42,018 bases of DNA from an uncultured bacterium. GTDB taxonomy: Bacteria; Verrucomicrobiota; Kiritimatiellia; RFP12; CAIWXQ01. Positions 16,233 to 23,668 of this stretch are shown here, piece by piece. The stretch spans positions 1-42,018 of the forward strand of contig CAIWXQ010000046.1 in assembly GCA_903916675.1 (NCBI GenBank), written 5' to 3'. Each line of letters opens with the position of its first letter. Position 1 is the first letter of the stretch. Both the position numbers and the translations under genes were made by a program. The notes below the pieces were generated by a model. It ran no database searches, had not been told where the DNA came from, and was given only the letters and a program-made list of their open reading frames with translations.

Positions 16233-17331
16233 TCCCCCGTCGCCGCAGCCGCAACTGCCCGCAGGCGGCGTTGGTCTGTCCGCCGCGGGAACGGCGCAGG
16301 GTGGTGGAAATGCGGGCGCTCTCCAGTGCATCGCAGAACGCTTCGCAGGTCCGCTCGTCCGGCGCCTCGCCGGCAAACTCCGCCACCGGGCTGAGCGGGA
16401 TCAGATTGACCCGGCACTTCCAGCCGCGCAGCAGCTCGATCAGCCGTTGGGCGTGCTCGGGCTGGTCGTTCACGCCGCGGACCAGCGTGTATTCGAACGT
16501 GATAATGCGGTTGGTCGCTTCGGTATAGTCGCGGCAGGCCTCGAGCAGCCGGACCAGCGGCCAGCGCTGGTTCACCGGCATCAGCCGCGTGCGCAGGGCG
16601 TCGCTCGGCGCATGCAGCGAGACGGAGAGCTCGAACTGCACCCCCTCCTCCGCCAGCCGCCGGATGCCCTGCACCACGCCGCAGGTGCTGATGGTGATGT
16701 GCCGCGCGCCGATGTTCAGGCCGTCCGGCGCGTTCAGGATGTGCAGCGCCTTCAATACCTCGTCATAGTTCGCGAACGGCTCGCCCATGCCCATGACCAC
16801 GATATTCTGGGGCCTCAGCAGGCCGGCAGCGACATCCGCTGATCCGTTTTCCCGCAGCCATTTTGCCGCCAATACAACCTGTCCAACGATCTCTCCTGCC
16901 ACGAGATTGCGCGCCAGGCCGGCCTTGCCGCTCGCGCAGAAGGCGCAGCCAAAGGCACAACCGGCCTGCGACGAGACGCAGAGCGTCCAGCGGTCCTTCG
17001 CGGGGATCAGCACGGATTCGATCAGCTCGCCGTCGCGGCAGGCGAGCAGCAGTTTGCGGACGCCGTCGGCCGCTTCTCTGACCTCGGCCACGGTCAGCGC
17101 CGCCACGTCGAATTTCTCCGCCAGCGCGCGGCGCAGCGCGGCAGGCAGGATGGTCAATTCATCCCATGATCCGATCATCCGATCCTGCAAGCCGTGCCAG
17201 ATCTGCCCGGCGCGATACACGGGCACGCCGAGCGCCTGACACTCGGCGCGCCATTCCGCCAGATCCATCCCCCAGGCAGCTGGGGTTACGCTTTTTGTGT
17301 CAGATTCGCTCAAAAATCCATCTCCATACAA
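16216..17331 (-). CDS. rlmN: Dual-specificity 23S rRNA/tRNA m2A methyltransferase
   Basis: 371 aa radical SAM methyltransferase that makes 2-methyladenosine at A2503 of 23S rRNA and A37 of some tRNAs. The cluster motif C125-AFG-C129-AF-C132 is present, with the SAM region GMGEPFANYD and the methyl-carrying Cys equivalent C357 in NAACGQLR. The N-terminal domain is normal. The last few residues come from repeat E. The start is uncertain: ATG 17331 lacks an upstream ribosome site, while GGAGATGG just inside the frame could serve a TTG at 17313. Repeat A2 lies directly upstream. Confidence 0.94.
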   Translation of the reverse strand: MYGDGFLSESDTKSVTPAAWGMDLAEWRAECQALGVPVYRAGQIWHGLQDRMIGSWDELTILPAALRRALAEKFDVAALTVAEVREAADGVRKLLLACRDGELIESVLIPAKDRWTLCVSSQAGCAFGCAFCASGKAGLARNLVAGEIVGQVVLAAKWLRENGSADVAAGLLRPQNIVVMGMGEPFANYDEVLKALHILNAPDGLNIGARHITISTCGVVQGIRRLAEEGVQFELSVSLHAPSDALRTRLMPVNQRWPLVRLLEACRDYTEATNRIITFEYTLVRGVNDQPEHAQRLIELLRGWKCRVNLIPLSPVAEFAGEAPDERTCEAFCDALESARISTTLRRSRGGQTNAACGQLRLRRRGKVISQ

Positions 17332-17337
17332 ATCGTT

Positions 17338-17445
17338 TGGACACAGAGCTCACAGAGAGGAATGAGGCCACAGAGAACCTTGGAACCGCAGCCGCGATTG
17401 CAATTCCTCTGTGCGCTCTGTCTTCCTCTGTGAACTCTGTGTCCA
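17338..17445. repeat. Palindromic repeat A2 (ACACAGAG words)
   Basis: Arms 17338-17357 and 17426-17445 match as an inverted repeat in 19 of 20 positions (TGGACACAGAG at the outer edge). Both arms and the core (AACCTTGGAACCGCAGCC versus TTTTGCAACTGCGGCC in A1) show common descent with A1. It lies 15 bases past the xseB stop and directly upstream of rlmN. Confidence 0.85.
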
Positions 17446-17460
17446 CCGAAGCTTCTACAC

Positions 17461-17718
17461 TTATTCCGTCGGCAGACCCACGGGCGGTGCGAACGGCGCG
17501 GTGGTCTCTGTGCCGGCTTCGTTCTTCACCAGCATTTCGATGCGGCGCTCGACCTCATTCAGCTTGCCGGAGCAGAATCCGATCAGGCGCTGCCCCTCCT
17601 CGAATGCCGCCACCATGGCCTCGAGGTCCATCTCTCCCGACTCCATCTGCTCCACGATCTGCTCGAGACGCGTGAGGGCGCCGTCGAAATTCAGGTCGGT
17701 TTTCTCTTTTTTAGCCAT
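17461..17718 (-). CDS. xseB: Exodeoxyribonuclease VII small subunit
   Basis: 85 aa, typical for XseB. The core FDGALTRLEQIVEQMESGEMDLE, then FEEGQRLIGFCSGKLNEVE, is the family signature and forms a helical hairpin. It binds several-fold to the helical region of XseA to form exonuclease VII, which degrades single-stranded DNA. CGGAGTC precedes the ATG by 7 bases. xseA is immediately upstream on the same strand, separated only by repeat C. Confidence 0.95.
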   Translation of the reverse strand: MAKKEKTDLNFDGALTRLEQIVEQMESGEMDLEAMVAAFEEGQRLIGFCSGKLNEVERRIEMLVKNEAGTETTAPFAPPVGLPTE

Positions 17719-17735
17719 GTCGGACTCCGTTTTCT

Positions 17736-17840
17736 GGGAGTACAGGAGTACGGAAGTTCAGGAGTACAGAATGGAACCCGGCAGGATACTGGCTGGCTTC
17801 CGCTATTCTGAACTCCTGCACTCCTGTATTCTGAACTTCC
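17736..17840. repeat. Palindromic repeat C (CAGGAGTACAGAAT words)
   Basis: The left arm (17736-17772) is a tandem run of (A)CAGGAGTAC words; the right arm (17805-17840) is its imperfect complement, about 24 of 30 positions pairing. It fills the xseA-xseB gap, beginning 8 bases after the xseA stop. Confidence 0.8.
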
Positions 17841-17847
17841 TTCCCCT

Positions 17848-19224
17848 TCATTTTCCACGCACTTCCGATTCGAATATCCCATCCGCCACCTGTGTCCGCA
17901 GCTGCATCCCTGCCTCCACCTGCCGCACGGAGCGCACCAGCCGTCCGTCCGCCGTGCGGGTCAGCGAATAGCCGCGTTCCAGAACCGCCGCCGGACTCAG
18001 CGCACGCAACTGGCGCTCGCATGTCAGAACCTGCTGCCGGCGACGTACGAGGACCTCAGGTGCCGCGCGCAACAGGCGCCGCTGGAGCGCCTCGATGCGA
18101 CTGGCCACCGCCTGCAGCCGGCTACCGCGCTGGAGCAGCAGCCGTGCGCGGGCCGCCTCGAGACGACGGCGCTGCGGCGTGGCCGCGCCGGACAACGCCT
18201 GTTTCAATCGCAGCTCAAGCGCATCCAGCGCCTGCGCGGCGCGCTCTGCGGCGTGGCGCGGCGCGCGGAAGACCTGACTGGCGCGGGCGGTGTTGAGCCT
18301 GCCGCGCAGCTCAGTCAGGCGCTGCCGCAACACCTGCCGCAGGGTGCGCACCTGATTGCGCAGCGTCTCCTCGAAATCTTCCTTGCGGCCGACGAGCAGT
18401 TCCGCCGCTGCCGAGGGCGTAGGGGCGCGCACGTCAGCGACGAAATCGGCGATCGTGAAGTCGATCTCGTGTCCCACTGCCGAGATGACCGGAATCGCCG
18501 AGCGCGCCAGGGCGCGCGCCACGATTTCCTCGTTAAAGCACCAGAGATCCTCAAGACTGCCGCCGCCGCGGCCGACGATCAGAGCATCCAGCGGCGCGGT
18601 CAGCGTTTCTTCCGCGCCAGCGCAGGCGCTGAGCGCGTTGAGGCGGTCGATTGCCGCGGCGATCTCCTCTGCTGCGCCTGCGCCCTGCACGCGCACCGGC
18701 GCCAGCACGATGTGGAGGTTCGGAAAACGTCGCGTGACCACGTTGAGGATGTCGCGGATCGCCGCGCCGGTTGGCGAGGTGACGATGCCGACGTGGCGCG
18801 GCAGCAGGGGCAAAGGGCGTTTGCGCGCCTCGTCGAACAGCCCCTCGGCCTGCAGGCTGCGCTTGAGCGCCTCAAAGCGCGCCATGAGCATCCCCTGCCC
18901 ACCAGCCTCGACCTGTCGCACGATGAGCTGGTACTGGCCGCGCGGCTCATAGACCGAAAGATCGCCATAAAGGCGCACCAGCAGGCCGTCGGCGAGCGGC
19001 ACGCTCATACCGCGCGCGCTGCCGGCGAAAAGCACGGCACTGAGCTGCGCACGCTCGTCCTTGAGCGTGAAGTAACAGTGGCCAGAGGCCTGGCGACGGA
19101 AGTTGGAGATCTCCCCCTCGACCCAGACGCGACCAACCTCATCTTCGATCGTCTGCTTCACCAGACGCGTCAGCTCCGCCACAGTATAGATGCGACGGGC
19201 GTCGTCTGTAAGAATAACGGGCAT
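17848..19224 (-). CDS. xseA: Exodeoxyribonuclease VII large subunit
   Basis: 458 aa, close to the usual ~455. The N-terminal OB fold (YTVAELTRLVKQTIEDEVGRVWVEGEISNF) binds DNA. The catalytic region contains ALIVGRGGGSLEDLWCFNEE and PVISAVGHEIDFTIADFVADVRAPTPSAAAE, followed by a long helical arm and a C-terminal LERGYSLTR motif. ATG 19224 was chosen because homologues start here. The frame remains open another 90 codons into repeat-derived sequence. The ribosome site (GGTGAGAAAG) is supplied by a copy of the cassette terminal repeat (19226-19250). The first ~17 codons are duplicated upstream, at 19352-19400. Confidence 0.96.
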   Translation of the reverse strand: MPVILTDDARRIYTVAELTRLVKQTIEDEVGRVWVEGEISNFRRQASGHCYFTLKDERAQLSAVLFAGSARGMSVPLADGLLVRLYGDLSVYEPRGQYQLIVRQVEAGGQGMLMARFEALKRSLQAEGLFDEARKRPLPLLPRHVGIVTSPTGAAIRDILNVVTRRFPNLHIVLAPVRVQGAGAAEEIAAAIDRLNALSACAGAEETLTAPLDALIVGRGGGSLEDLWCFNEEIVARALARSAIPVISAVGHEIDFTIADFVADVRAPTPSAAAELLVGRKEDFEETLRNQVRTLRQVLRQRLTELRGRLNTARASQVFRAPRHAAERAAQALDALELRLKQALSGAATPQRRRLEAARARLLLQRGSRLQAVASRIEALQRRLLRAAPEVLVRRRQQVLTCERQLRALSPAAVLERGYSLTRTADGRLVRSVRQVEAGMQLRTQVADGIFESEVRGK

Positions 19225-19225
19225 C

Positions 19226-19250
19226 TTTCTCACCGCGAAGGGCGCGAAGG
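19226..19250. repeat. Third copy of the cassette terminal repeat, at the xseA start
   Basis: Matches the 25-bp terminal repeat of the GxxExxY cassette in 23 of 25 positions and has the orientation of the 19420-19444 copy. It ends one base before the xseA ATG and provides its ribosome-binding region. It is part of the tandem duplication described at 19230-19427. Confidence 0.75.
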
Positions 19251-19427
19251 GGCGCGAAGGGAGCTGGTTGGGTGGTTGAGGACCATGCGGCGAATCCCCT
19301 CGCGCATGTGTTTCACGTTGAAGTTGACGAGAAAGCCGATCGAATAGCCACTCACCAAACGCGTCAGCTCCGCCACGGTATAGACGCGGCGGGCGTCGTC
19401 GGGCACGAGTTGGAGGTCGTTTTTCAC
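19230..19427 (-). pseudogene. Chimeric xseA'-GxxExxY' frame from a tandem duplication
   Basis: A 65-codon GTG-started frame. Codons 1-25 copy the xseA N-terminus (PDDARRVYTVAELTRLV versus TDDARRIYTVAELTRLV). Codons 26-65 copy the GxxExxY C-terminus (SIGFLVNFNVKHMREGIRRM). At DNA level 19352-19400 matches xseA 19158-19206 with four changes in 49, and 19226-19350 matches 19420-19545. The simplest reading is a tandem duplication of about 195 bp spanning the old GxxExxY-xseA boundary, joined at a TCA microhomology. Most differences are synonymous, but expression is unproven. Confidence 0.75.
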
Positions 19428-19444
19428 CGCGAGGGTCGCGAAGG
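19420..19444. repeat. Terminal inverted repeat of GxxExxY cassette, left copy
   Basis: 25 bp starting TTTTTCACCGCGAGGGTCGC. It is the inverse complement of 19860-19884 with one mismatch. It contains the GxxExxY stop codon (19424-19426). The repeat itself is made of two CGCGAAGG-like words. Confidence 0.8.
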
Positions 19445-19840
19445 CGCGCGAAGGGGGTCGGTTGGGTTGTTGAGGACCATGCGGCGAATCCCATCGCGCA
19501 TGTGTTTCACATTGAAGTTGAGGAGAAAGCCGATCGAATGGCCGCTCAGTTTAAGGTACGTCAGCAATTGCGCCTGATGAAACGGCAGCACCTGCTCCAC
19601 GGCCTTCAATTCCAGAATGATGGCATCTTCGACGACGACATCCAAGCGAAAGCCCGTATCGATACATGCGCCGTCGTATTCGAGCGGCATGGCAACCTGC
19701 CTGGCACAGCGCAGTCCGCGTTTCTGCAATTCGTGAGTCAAGCAGGTCTCATAGGCGCTTTCCAGCAATCCCGGGCCCAATGCCGTGTGAACTTTGAAGA
19801 CCGCGTCCACAACCTCCGCCGCCACGTCTTCAATTTCCAT
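19424..19840 (-). CDS. GxxExxY protein (PD-(D/E)XK nuclease superfamily)
   Basis: 138 aa. The name-giving motif is G24-LL-E27-SA-Y30, followed by a nuclease-fold core with D67 and E77-L-K79 (FRLDVVVED ... ILELKA), the expected PD-(D/E)XK residues. The C-terminal half has FHQAQLLTYLKLSG and SIGFLLNFNVKHMRDGIRRMV, both typical. Function is unknown for the family. The gene is bounded by 25-bp inverted repeats (19420-19444, 19860-19884), one base past the ymdB stop. Its last residues (PSRPSR) come from the repeat words. I infer a small mobile or formerly mobile cassette. Confidence 0.9.
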   Translation of the reverse strand: MEIEDVAAEVVDAVFKVHTALGPGLLESAYETCLTHELQKRGLRCARQVAMPLEYDGACIDTGFRLDVVVEDAIILELKAVEQVLPFHQAQLLTYLKLSGHSIGFLLNFNVKHMRDGIRRMVLNNPTDPLRAPSRPSR

Positions 19841-19859
19841 GTCGTCACCACCCTCACCA

Positions 19860-19884
19860 CCTTCGCGACCTTCGCGGTGAAAAA
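19860..19884. repeat. Terminal inverted repeat of GxxExxY cassette, right copy
   Basis: Partner of 19420-19444 (24 of 25 bases). It begins CCTTCGCGACCTTCGCGGTG and ends in an A-run at 19884. The stop codon of the ymdB-like gene starts at 19888 on the minus strand, so just one base (19885) separates the repeat from that codon. Confidence 0.8.
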
Positions 19885-19885
19885 G

Positions 19886-20665
19886 TTACTTTCCGCTCGT
19901 CTCCCGCACGCGGGTGATGCCCGTGGCGCGGCTGGTGGCGCGGTCGATCTCGACAATGACGCCTTCGAGGACGGAGGGGCCTTTGGCGACGTCAAATCGG
20001 GACGGCATGCCGGTGAGAAATTTCTTCAGCACCGGCTCGACCTCGCGGCCGATCACGGAGTTGACGGGGCCGGTCATGCCAATGTCGGTGATGTACGCGG
20101 TTCCCTTGGGGAGGAGCTTCTCGTCGCTGGTCTGCACGTGCGTGTGGGTGCCGATCACGGCGGCCACGCGGCCGTCGAGGTGCCATCCCATGGCGATCTT
20201 CTCCGAGGTGGCCTCCGCGTGCAGGTCCACCAGCACGGGCGTACCGCCGGGGATGGCGGCCAGCAGCGCGTCCACGGCGCGGAAGGGGCAGTCGGCCGGC
20301 GGCAGGAAGACGCGGCCCAGCAGGTTGATGACCGTCAACGGCCCCTGCGAGGTCTGCACCGTGGTCCAGCCGCGGCCGGGGCAGGTCGGCGCGAAGTTGG
20401 CCGGGCGCAGCAGGCGCTTTTCGCGGGCCATGTAGGCCTCGATGTCCTTCTGGTTCCAGGTGTGATCACCGAGAGTGAGGACATCCGCGCCAGCCTTGAA
20501 GAGCTCATCCGCCAGTTCGCCGGTGATGCCGCTGCCGGCCGCAGCGTTCTCGGCGTTGGCCACCACGGCGTGCACGGCGCCGCTGCCGCGCAGGCGCGCC
20601 ACAACCTCCTTGAACACGGCCCGGCCGGGTGAGCCGACAATGTCGCCGACAATGAGTATGCGCAT
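19886..20665 (-). CDS. ymdB: YmdB-like metallophosphoesterase (TIGR00282 family)
   Basis: 259 aa calcineurin-like phosphoesterase. Metal ligands are visible in GDIVGSPGR (residues 7-15), NAENAA, TLGDHTWN, DLHAEATSEK and GTHTHVQTSDE. In Bacillus, YmdB is a 2',3'-cyclic-nucleotide phosphodiesterase encoded next to rny, and the same rny-ymdB order is kept here. The start at ATG 20665 has AAGGA 9 bases upstream. Repeat D separates it from rny, and the GxxExxY cassette follows one base after its stop codon. Confidence 0.92.
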   Translation of the reverse strand: MRILIVGDIVGSPGRAVFKEVVARLRGSGAVHAVVANAENAAAGSGITGELADELFKAGADVLTLGDHTWNQKDIEAYMAREKRLLRPANFAPTCPGRGWTTVQTSQGPLTVINLLGRVFLPPADCPFRAVDALLAAIPGGTPVLVDLHAEATSEKIAMGWHLDGRVAAVIGTHTHVQTSDEKLLPKGTAYITDIGMTGPVNSVIGREVEPVLKKFLTGMPSRFDVAKGPSVLEGVIVEIDRATSRATGITRVRETSGK

Positions 20666-20680
20666 GGGAAAAATCCTTGC

Positions 20681-20844
20681 GAGAGAAGGAATTCAGAAGT
20701 CAGGATTCAGAATGAAAACGACCGGCAGTTGCGACGCGGCATCCTGCATCAGGGAGCCCCCTTGATCCACCCCGCATTCCCCCACACAGCGGATCCAGCG
20801 TTCGCTGCATTCCATTCTGAATCCTGAATTCTGTATCCTTTCTC
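20681..20844. repeat. Palindromic repeat D (ATTCAGAATTCAGGATTCAG words)
   Basis: Arms 20681-20714 and 20813-20844 are complementary in about 28 of 32 positions and consist of TTCAGAA/ATTCAGG words 8-9 bases apart. The roughly 98-base centre has no obvious structure. It starts 4 bases past the rny stop and fills the rny-ymdB gap. Confidence 0.85.
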
Positions 20845-20847
20845 CCG

Positions 20848-22425
20848 CTACCTTGCAAACTCCACGCACCGCGTCTCGCGCACAACCACCACGCGGATCT
20901 GGCCAGGGTAGCGCAGCTCGGACTCGATCCGCTTGCTGACGTCGCGCGCCAGCAGGAGCGCGGCAGCATCGTCGATCTGGACGGGGTCCACGAGCACGCG
21001 CACCTCGCGGCCGGCCTGCATTGCGAAGGTTTTGCGGACGCCGGGCATGCTGTTGGCGATGGCTTCGAGTTTTTCGATGCGTTGCAGGTAGATGGCGGTG
21101 GACTCGACTCGCGCGCCTGGGCGGGCGCTGGAGATCGCGTCGGCGGCGGAGCAGAGCGCGCCGTAGGGGGAGTTGGATTCGACTTCGCCGTGGTGCGCGG
21201 CAACCGCATTGACGACGATGGGGTCCTCGTGGAATCGCTGAATCATCTCGGCCCCGATGGCGGCGTGCGCCCCCTCGGTCTCATGGTCGGCGCTCTTGCC
21301 GAGATCGTGGAACAGACCGACACGACGCGCGAGGGCGGCATCGAGCCCCAGTTCGCTAGCCATGGTTCCCATCAGGTGGGCCACTTCCAGCGAGTGCTGC
21401 AGCACATTCTGCGAGAAGCTGGAGCGGAATTTCAGGCGGCCGAGCTGATGCGTCAGTTCCGGGTCCACGCCCTGCAGTCGGGCGTCGTAGATCGCCTGCT
21501 CGCCGGCCTTGCGGATGGTGAGCTCCATCTCCTCGCGCACCTTGGCGACGACCTCCTCGATGCGCGCCGTATGGATGCGGCCGTCGGCCACGAGGATCTC
21601 GAGAGCCTGTCGACCGATTTCACGGCGGATGGGGTCGAAACCGGAGATCACGACCGCCTCGGGAGTATCGTCGATCAGCAGGTTCACACCGGTGGCGGCC
21701 TCGAGCGCACGGATGTTGCGCCCCTCGCGGCCGATGATGCGCCCCTTGATGTCGTCGCTCGGGAGCGGGACCGTGCAGGTCATCATCTCGCCGGCGTGCG
21801 GCGCCGCATAGCGCTGGATGGCCATAGCGACGACACGTCGGGCCTCGTGTTCAGCCGTCGCGCGGGCCTCCTCCTGCCGTCGCCGGACGATACCGGCAAT
21901 CTCCGTGCGGGCCTCCTGTTCGGCACGCTGCAGGACTTCGCGGCGGGCCTCCTCGGCGGTCAATCCGGCCAACTTCTGAAGGCGGGCCTGGGCTTCGGCG
22001 GCCAGGCGCTCCGACTCCTGGCGCCGCGCGTTCGCTTCCGCCAGCCGGGTCTGCGCCTCTTCCTGTCGCTGGCTGGCGGTCTGTTCCTTCTTCTCGACCA
22101 GTTCGACCTTGCGGTCGAGGTTCTCTTCACGGACCCGGAGACGCTCTTCGATCTCCTGCAACTCCTTGCGTCGCCCCTTGGTGGTTTTTTCAAACTCTTC
22201 GCGCGCCTGGACTACCTCCGCGCGCGCCTGGATGTCGGCCTCCTTGAGGCGGCTCCCGGCCTCCTGCTCGACGGCGTCGAAGCGGGCCTGCGCACGCTTT
22301 TCGATGGAACCGGCCTGCCAACGGCCGACCAGATTGCGCAGGGCATAGCCCACGCCCACGCCGGCCACACCGGCCAAGAGGGCGATTGTCGCCTGCTTTA
22401 CATCATAACCGATAAAATCTGACAT
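20848..22425 (-). CDS. rny: Ribonuclease Y
   Basis: 525 aa membrane-anchored endoribonuclease that starts mRNA decay. It has an N-terminal transmembrane helix (about 8-30), a long charged coiled coil (about 40-200), a KH domain (IIGREGRNIRALEAATGVNL) and an HD domain (FHDLGKSADHETEGAH) with the C-terminal region ending AREVRVLVDPVQIDD ... ETRCVEFAR. ATG 22425 gives the short cytoplasmic or periplasmic N-terminus typical for the family; an upstream in-frame start at 22464 is less likely. It lies between plsC and ymdB on the same strand. Confidence 0.96.
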   Translation of the reverse strand: MSDFIGYDVKQATIALLAGVAGVGVGYALRNLVGRWQAGSIEKRAQARFDAVEQEAGSRLKEADIQARAEVVQAREEFEKTTKGRRKELQEIEERLRVREENLDRKVELVEKKEQTASQRQEEAQTRLAEANARRQESERLAAEAQARLQKLAGLTAEEARREVLQRAEQEARTEIAGIVRRRQEEARATAEHEARRVVAMAIQRYAAPHAGEMMTCTVPLPSDDIKGRIIGREGRNIRALEAATGVNLLIDDTPEAVVISGFDPIRREIGRQALEILVADGRIHTARIEEVVAKVREEMELTIRKAGEQAIYDARLQGVDPELTHQLGRLKFRSSFSQNVLQHSLEVAHLMGTMASELGLDAALARRVGLFHDLGKSADHETEGAHAAIGAEMIQRFHEDPIVVNAVAAHHGEVESNSPYGALCSAADAISSARPGARVESTAIYLQRIEKLEAIANSMPGVRKTFAMQAGREVRVLVDPVQIDDAAALLLARDVSKRIESELRYPGQIRVVVVRETRCVEFAR

Positions 22426-22512
22426 ATCCGCCGTCGTCTTCCCGATCCGGTTCAAAATCGGCACCGTCTGCTGACAGTATACGTTCGCCTTCTTCCGCCT
22501 GGCAAGATTGTG

Positions 22513-23340
22513 TTACGCGTCCACTGCGGCGTCTTCCTCCATGGGCACGCCCCAGGCGCGGAAACGATCGGCCAGGAACGACAGGCACTGCTGGTGCAGC
22601 ACCCGCGCCGGCTGGTCCGGCGAGAGCGGTGCGCCGGCTGCAAACCGCACCGGCCGGGAGGGATCGACCGGCCCGAGATCGCGAATCCAACGGCCGATCC
22701 CGATGAAATCGGTCTGCAACGCAATGGGCACCAGCGGCACGCGGGCGGCCTGGGCGAGCTTCGCCCCCATGGAGTTCAAGCGGCGGGGGTTGAAGACTGT
22801 CATGCGCGTCCCCTGCGGGAAGAGCAGCACCGAAGAGCCGGCCGCGAGCTTGGCGCACCCCTGGTCGAGGACCGCCTGCAGGTCGGCGCGGACGTTGCGT
22901 CGTGAGACCACGATGGGTGCGATGGCGCGGCAGAGCGATCCAAAGAACGGATAGTGCAGCAATGAATCCTTCAGAACAATCGCAACAGGCGAGAAGGAAG
23001 TCAACAGGCAGGGGAGCAGCATGGTTTCCAGCATGCTCATGTGGTTGGCGATATAGACCACCGGGCCGCGCATTGCCGCGCGTGGCGCAAACCCCTCGCA
23101 AACCACCCGGCCGCCGAGCTGTTCGACCGCCTGCAGGACGACCAGGGAATCCTGCGCCCAGACGTCGAAATTGTACCGCCCAAACCACGCCTTGCACCCG
23201 CCGCTGATCGCCTGGGCCGCTACAGTCCCATGAAACCGGGCGGAAGCGCAGAATCCGCCACCCGAGGCGGTGTTGCGCCCGGCAGGCGTCTCATACTGGC
23301 CATCTGAGCGTAGTTGCTGCTGAAATTCCTGAAGCGTCAT
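22513..23340 (-). CDS. plsC: 1-acyl-sn-glycerol-3-phosphate acyltransferase (PlsC-like)
   Basis: 275 aa with the acyltransferase motifs NHMSMLET (HX4E variant of HX4D), a substrate motif FPQGTRM (usually FPEGTR) and VPLVPIALQTD. PlsC enzymes make phosphatidic acid from lysophosphatidic acid at the inner membrane. The Asp-to-Glu and Glu-to-Gln changes make the precise substrate less certain; another glycerolipid or ornithine-lipid acyltransferase is possible. ATG 23340 is preferred to 23361, but no strong ribosome site is seen for either. Confidence 0.82.
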   Translation of the reverse strand: MTLQEFQQQLRSDGQYETPAGRNTASGGGFCASARFHGTVAAQAISGGCKAWFGRYNFDVWAQDSLVVLQAVEQLGGRVVCEGFAPRAAMRGPVVYIANHMSMLETMLLPCLLTSFSPVAIVLKDSLLHYPFFGSLCRAIAPIVVSRRNVRADLQAVLDQGCAKLAAGSSVLLFPQGTRMTVFNPRRLNSMGAKLAQAARVPLVPIALQTDFIGIGRWIRDLGPVDPSRPVRFAAGAPLSPDQPARVLHQQCLSFLADRFRAWGVPMEEDAAVDA

Positions 23341-23381
23341 GGCGAGACAAAGGTAGCACATTCCCGGCGCACGATTCCATT

Positions 23382-23410
23382 CTGGAACGCCTGCGGTGCT
23401 GTGCTAGAAT
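23382..23410 (+). promoter_or_regulatory. Candidate tRNA-Pro promoter
   Basis: A -35-like CTGGAA (23382-23387) and a -10 TAGAAT (23405-23410) are 17 bases apart and end 20 bases before the tRNA. The -10 is good and the -35 is weak. Confidence 0.45.
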
Positions 23411-23430
23411 CTCCCCCGCTTCTCGATTTT

Positions 23431-23507
23431 CGGGGTGTAGCGCAGCCTGGTAGCGCACCAGCCTTGGGCGCTGGGAGTCGCGGGTTCAAATCCCGCCGCC
23501 CCGACCA
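23431..23507 (+). tRNA. tRNA-Pro (UGG)
   Basis: A 77-base cloverleaf with acceptor CGGGGTG/CGCCCCG, discriminator A and encoded CCA. The anticodon stem CCAGC/GCTGG encloses loop CTTGGGC, giving anticodon UGG, and the T arm reads GCGGGTTCAAATCCCGC. Its 3' 45 bases are duplicated about 1 kb downstream as an attachment site. Confidence 0.97.
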
Positions 23508-23509
23508 CT
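23463..23509 (+). repeat. Attachment site (attL) within tRNA-Pro
   Basis: A 47-bp sequence from the anticodon loop to two bases past the CCA, perfectly repeated at 24488-24534. It keeps the tRNA gene intact, as is usual for tRNA-targeted integration by tyrosine recombinases. Confidence 0.9.
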
Positions 23510-23580
23510 TAAAAGCCCAATAAACATTAGGGAATTTGCAAATTTGCCGGTTGCGGCCGAGGGGCGTTTTTTGCCTAAAA

Positions 23581-23606
23581 GTTCAAATGTTTGACGTTTA
23601 TTTGGA
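23581..23606 (+). repeat. 26-bp island direct repeat, copy 1
   Basis: Begins GTTCAAATGTTTGACGTTTA. It differs from copies 2 and 3 by one base (A for G at position 20). The TTGACG inside it (23591-23596) plus TAGCCT 17 bases on (23614-23619) forms a promoter-like pair for the integrase fragment. Confidence 0.85.
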
Positions 23607-23668
23607 AGTTTGCTAGCCTACTCCTCATCAAATCGCAGGTCGTTTCAGACATGCGCGGAGGGGCTCAA

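Noticed and set aside
6386..20844. CRISPR array interpretation of the repeated words
   Set aside because: Repeats are short and degenerate, lie as inverted arms in single gaps, have no uniform spacers and no cas genes are nearby.
21082..22422. 446-codon open frame antisense to rny
   Set aside because: Leu/Gly/Arg-rich shadow of the rny coiled coil and HD domain.
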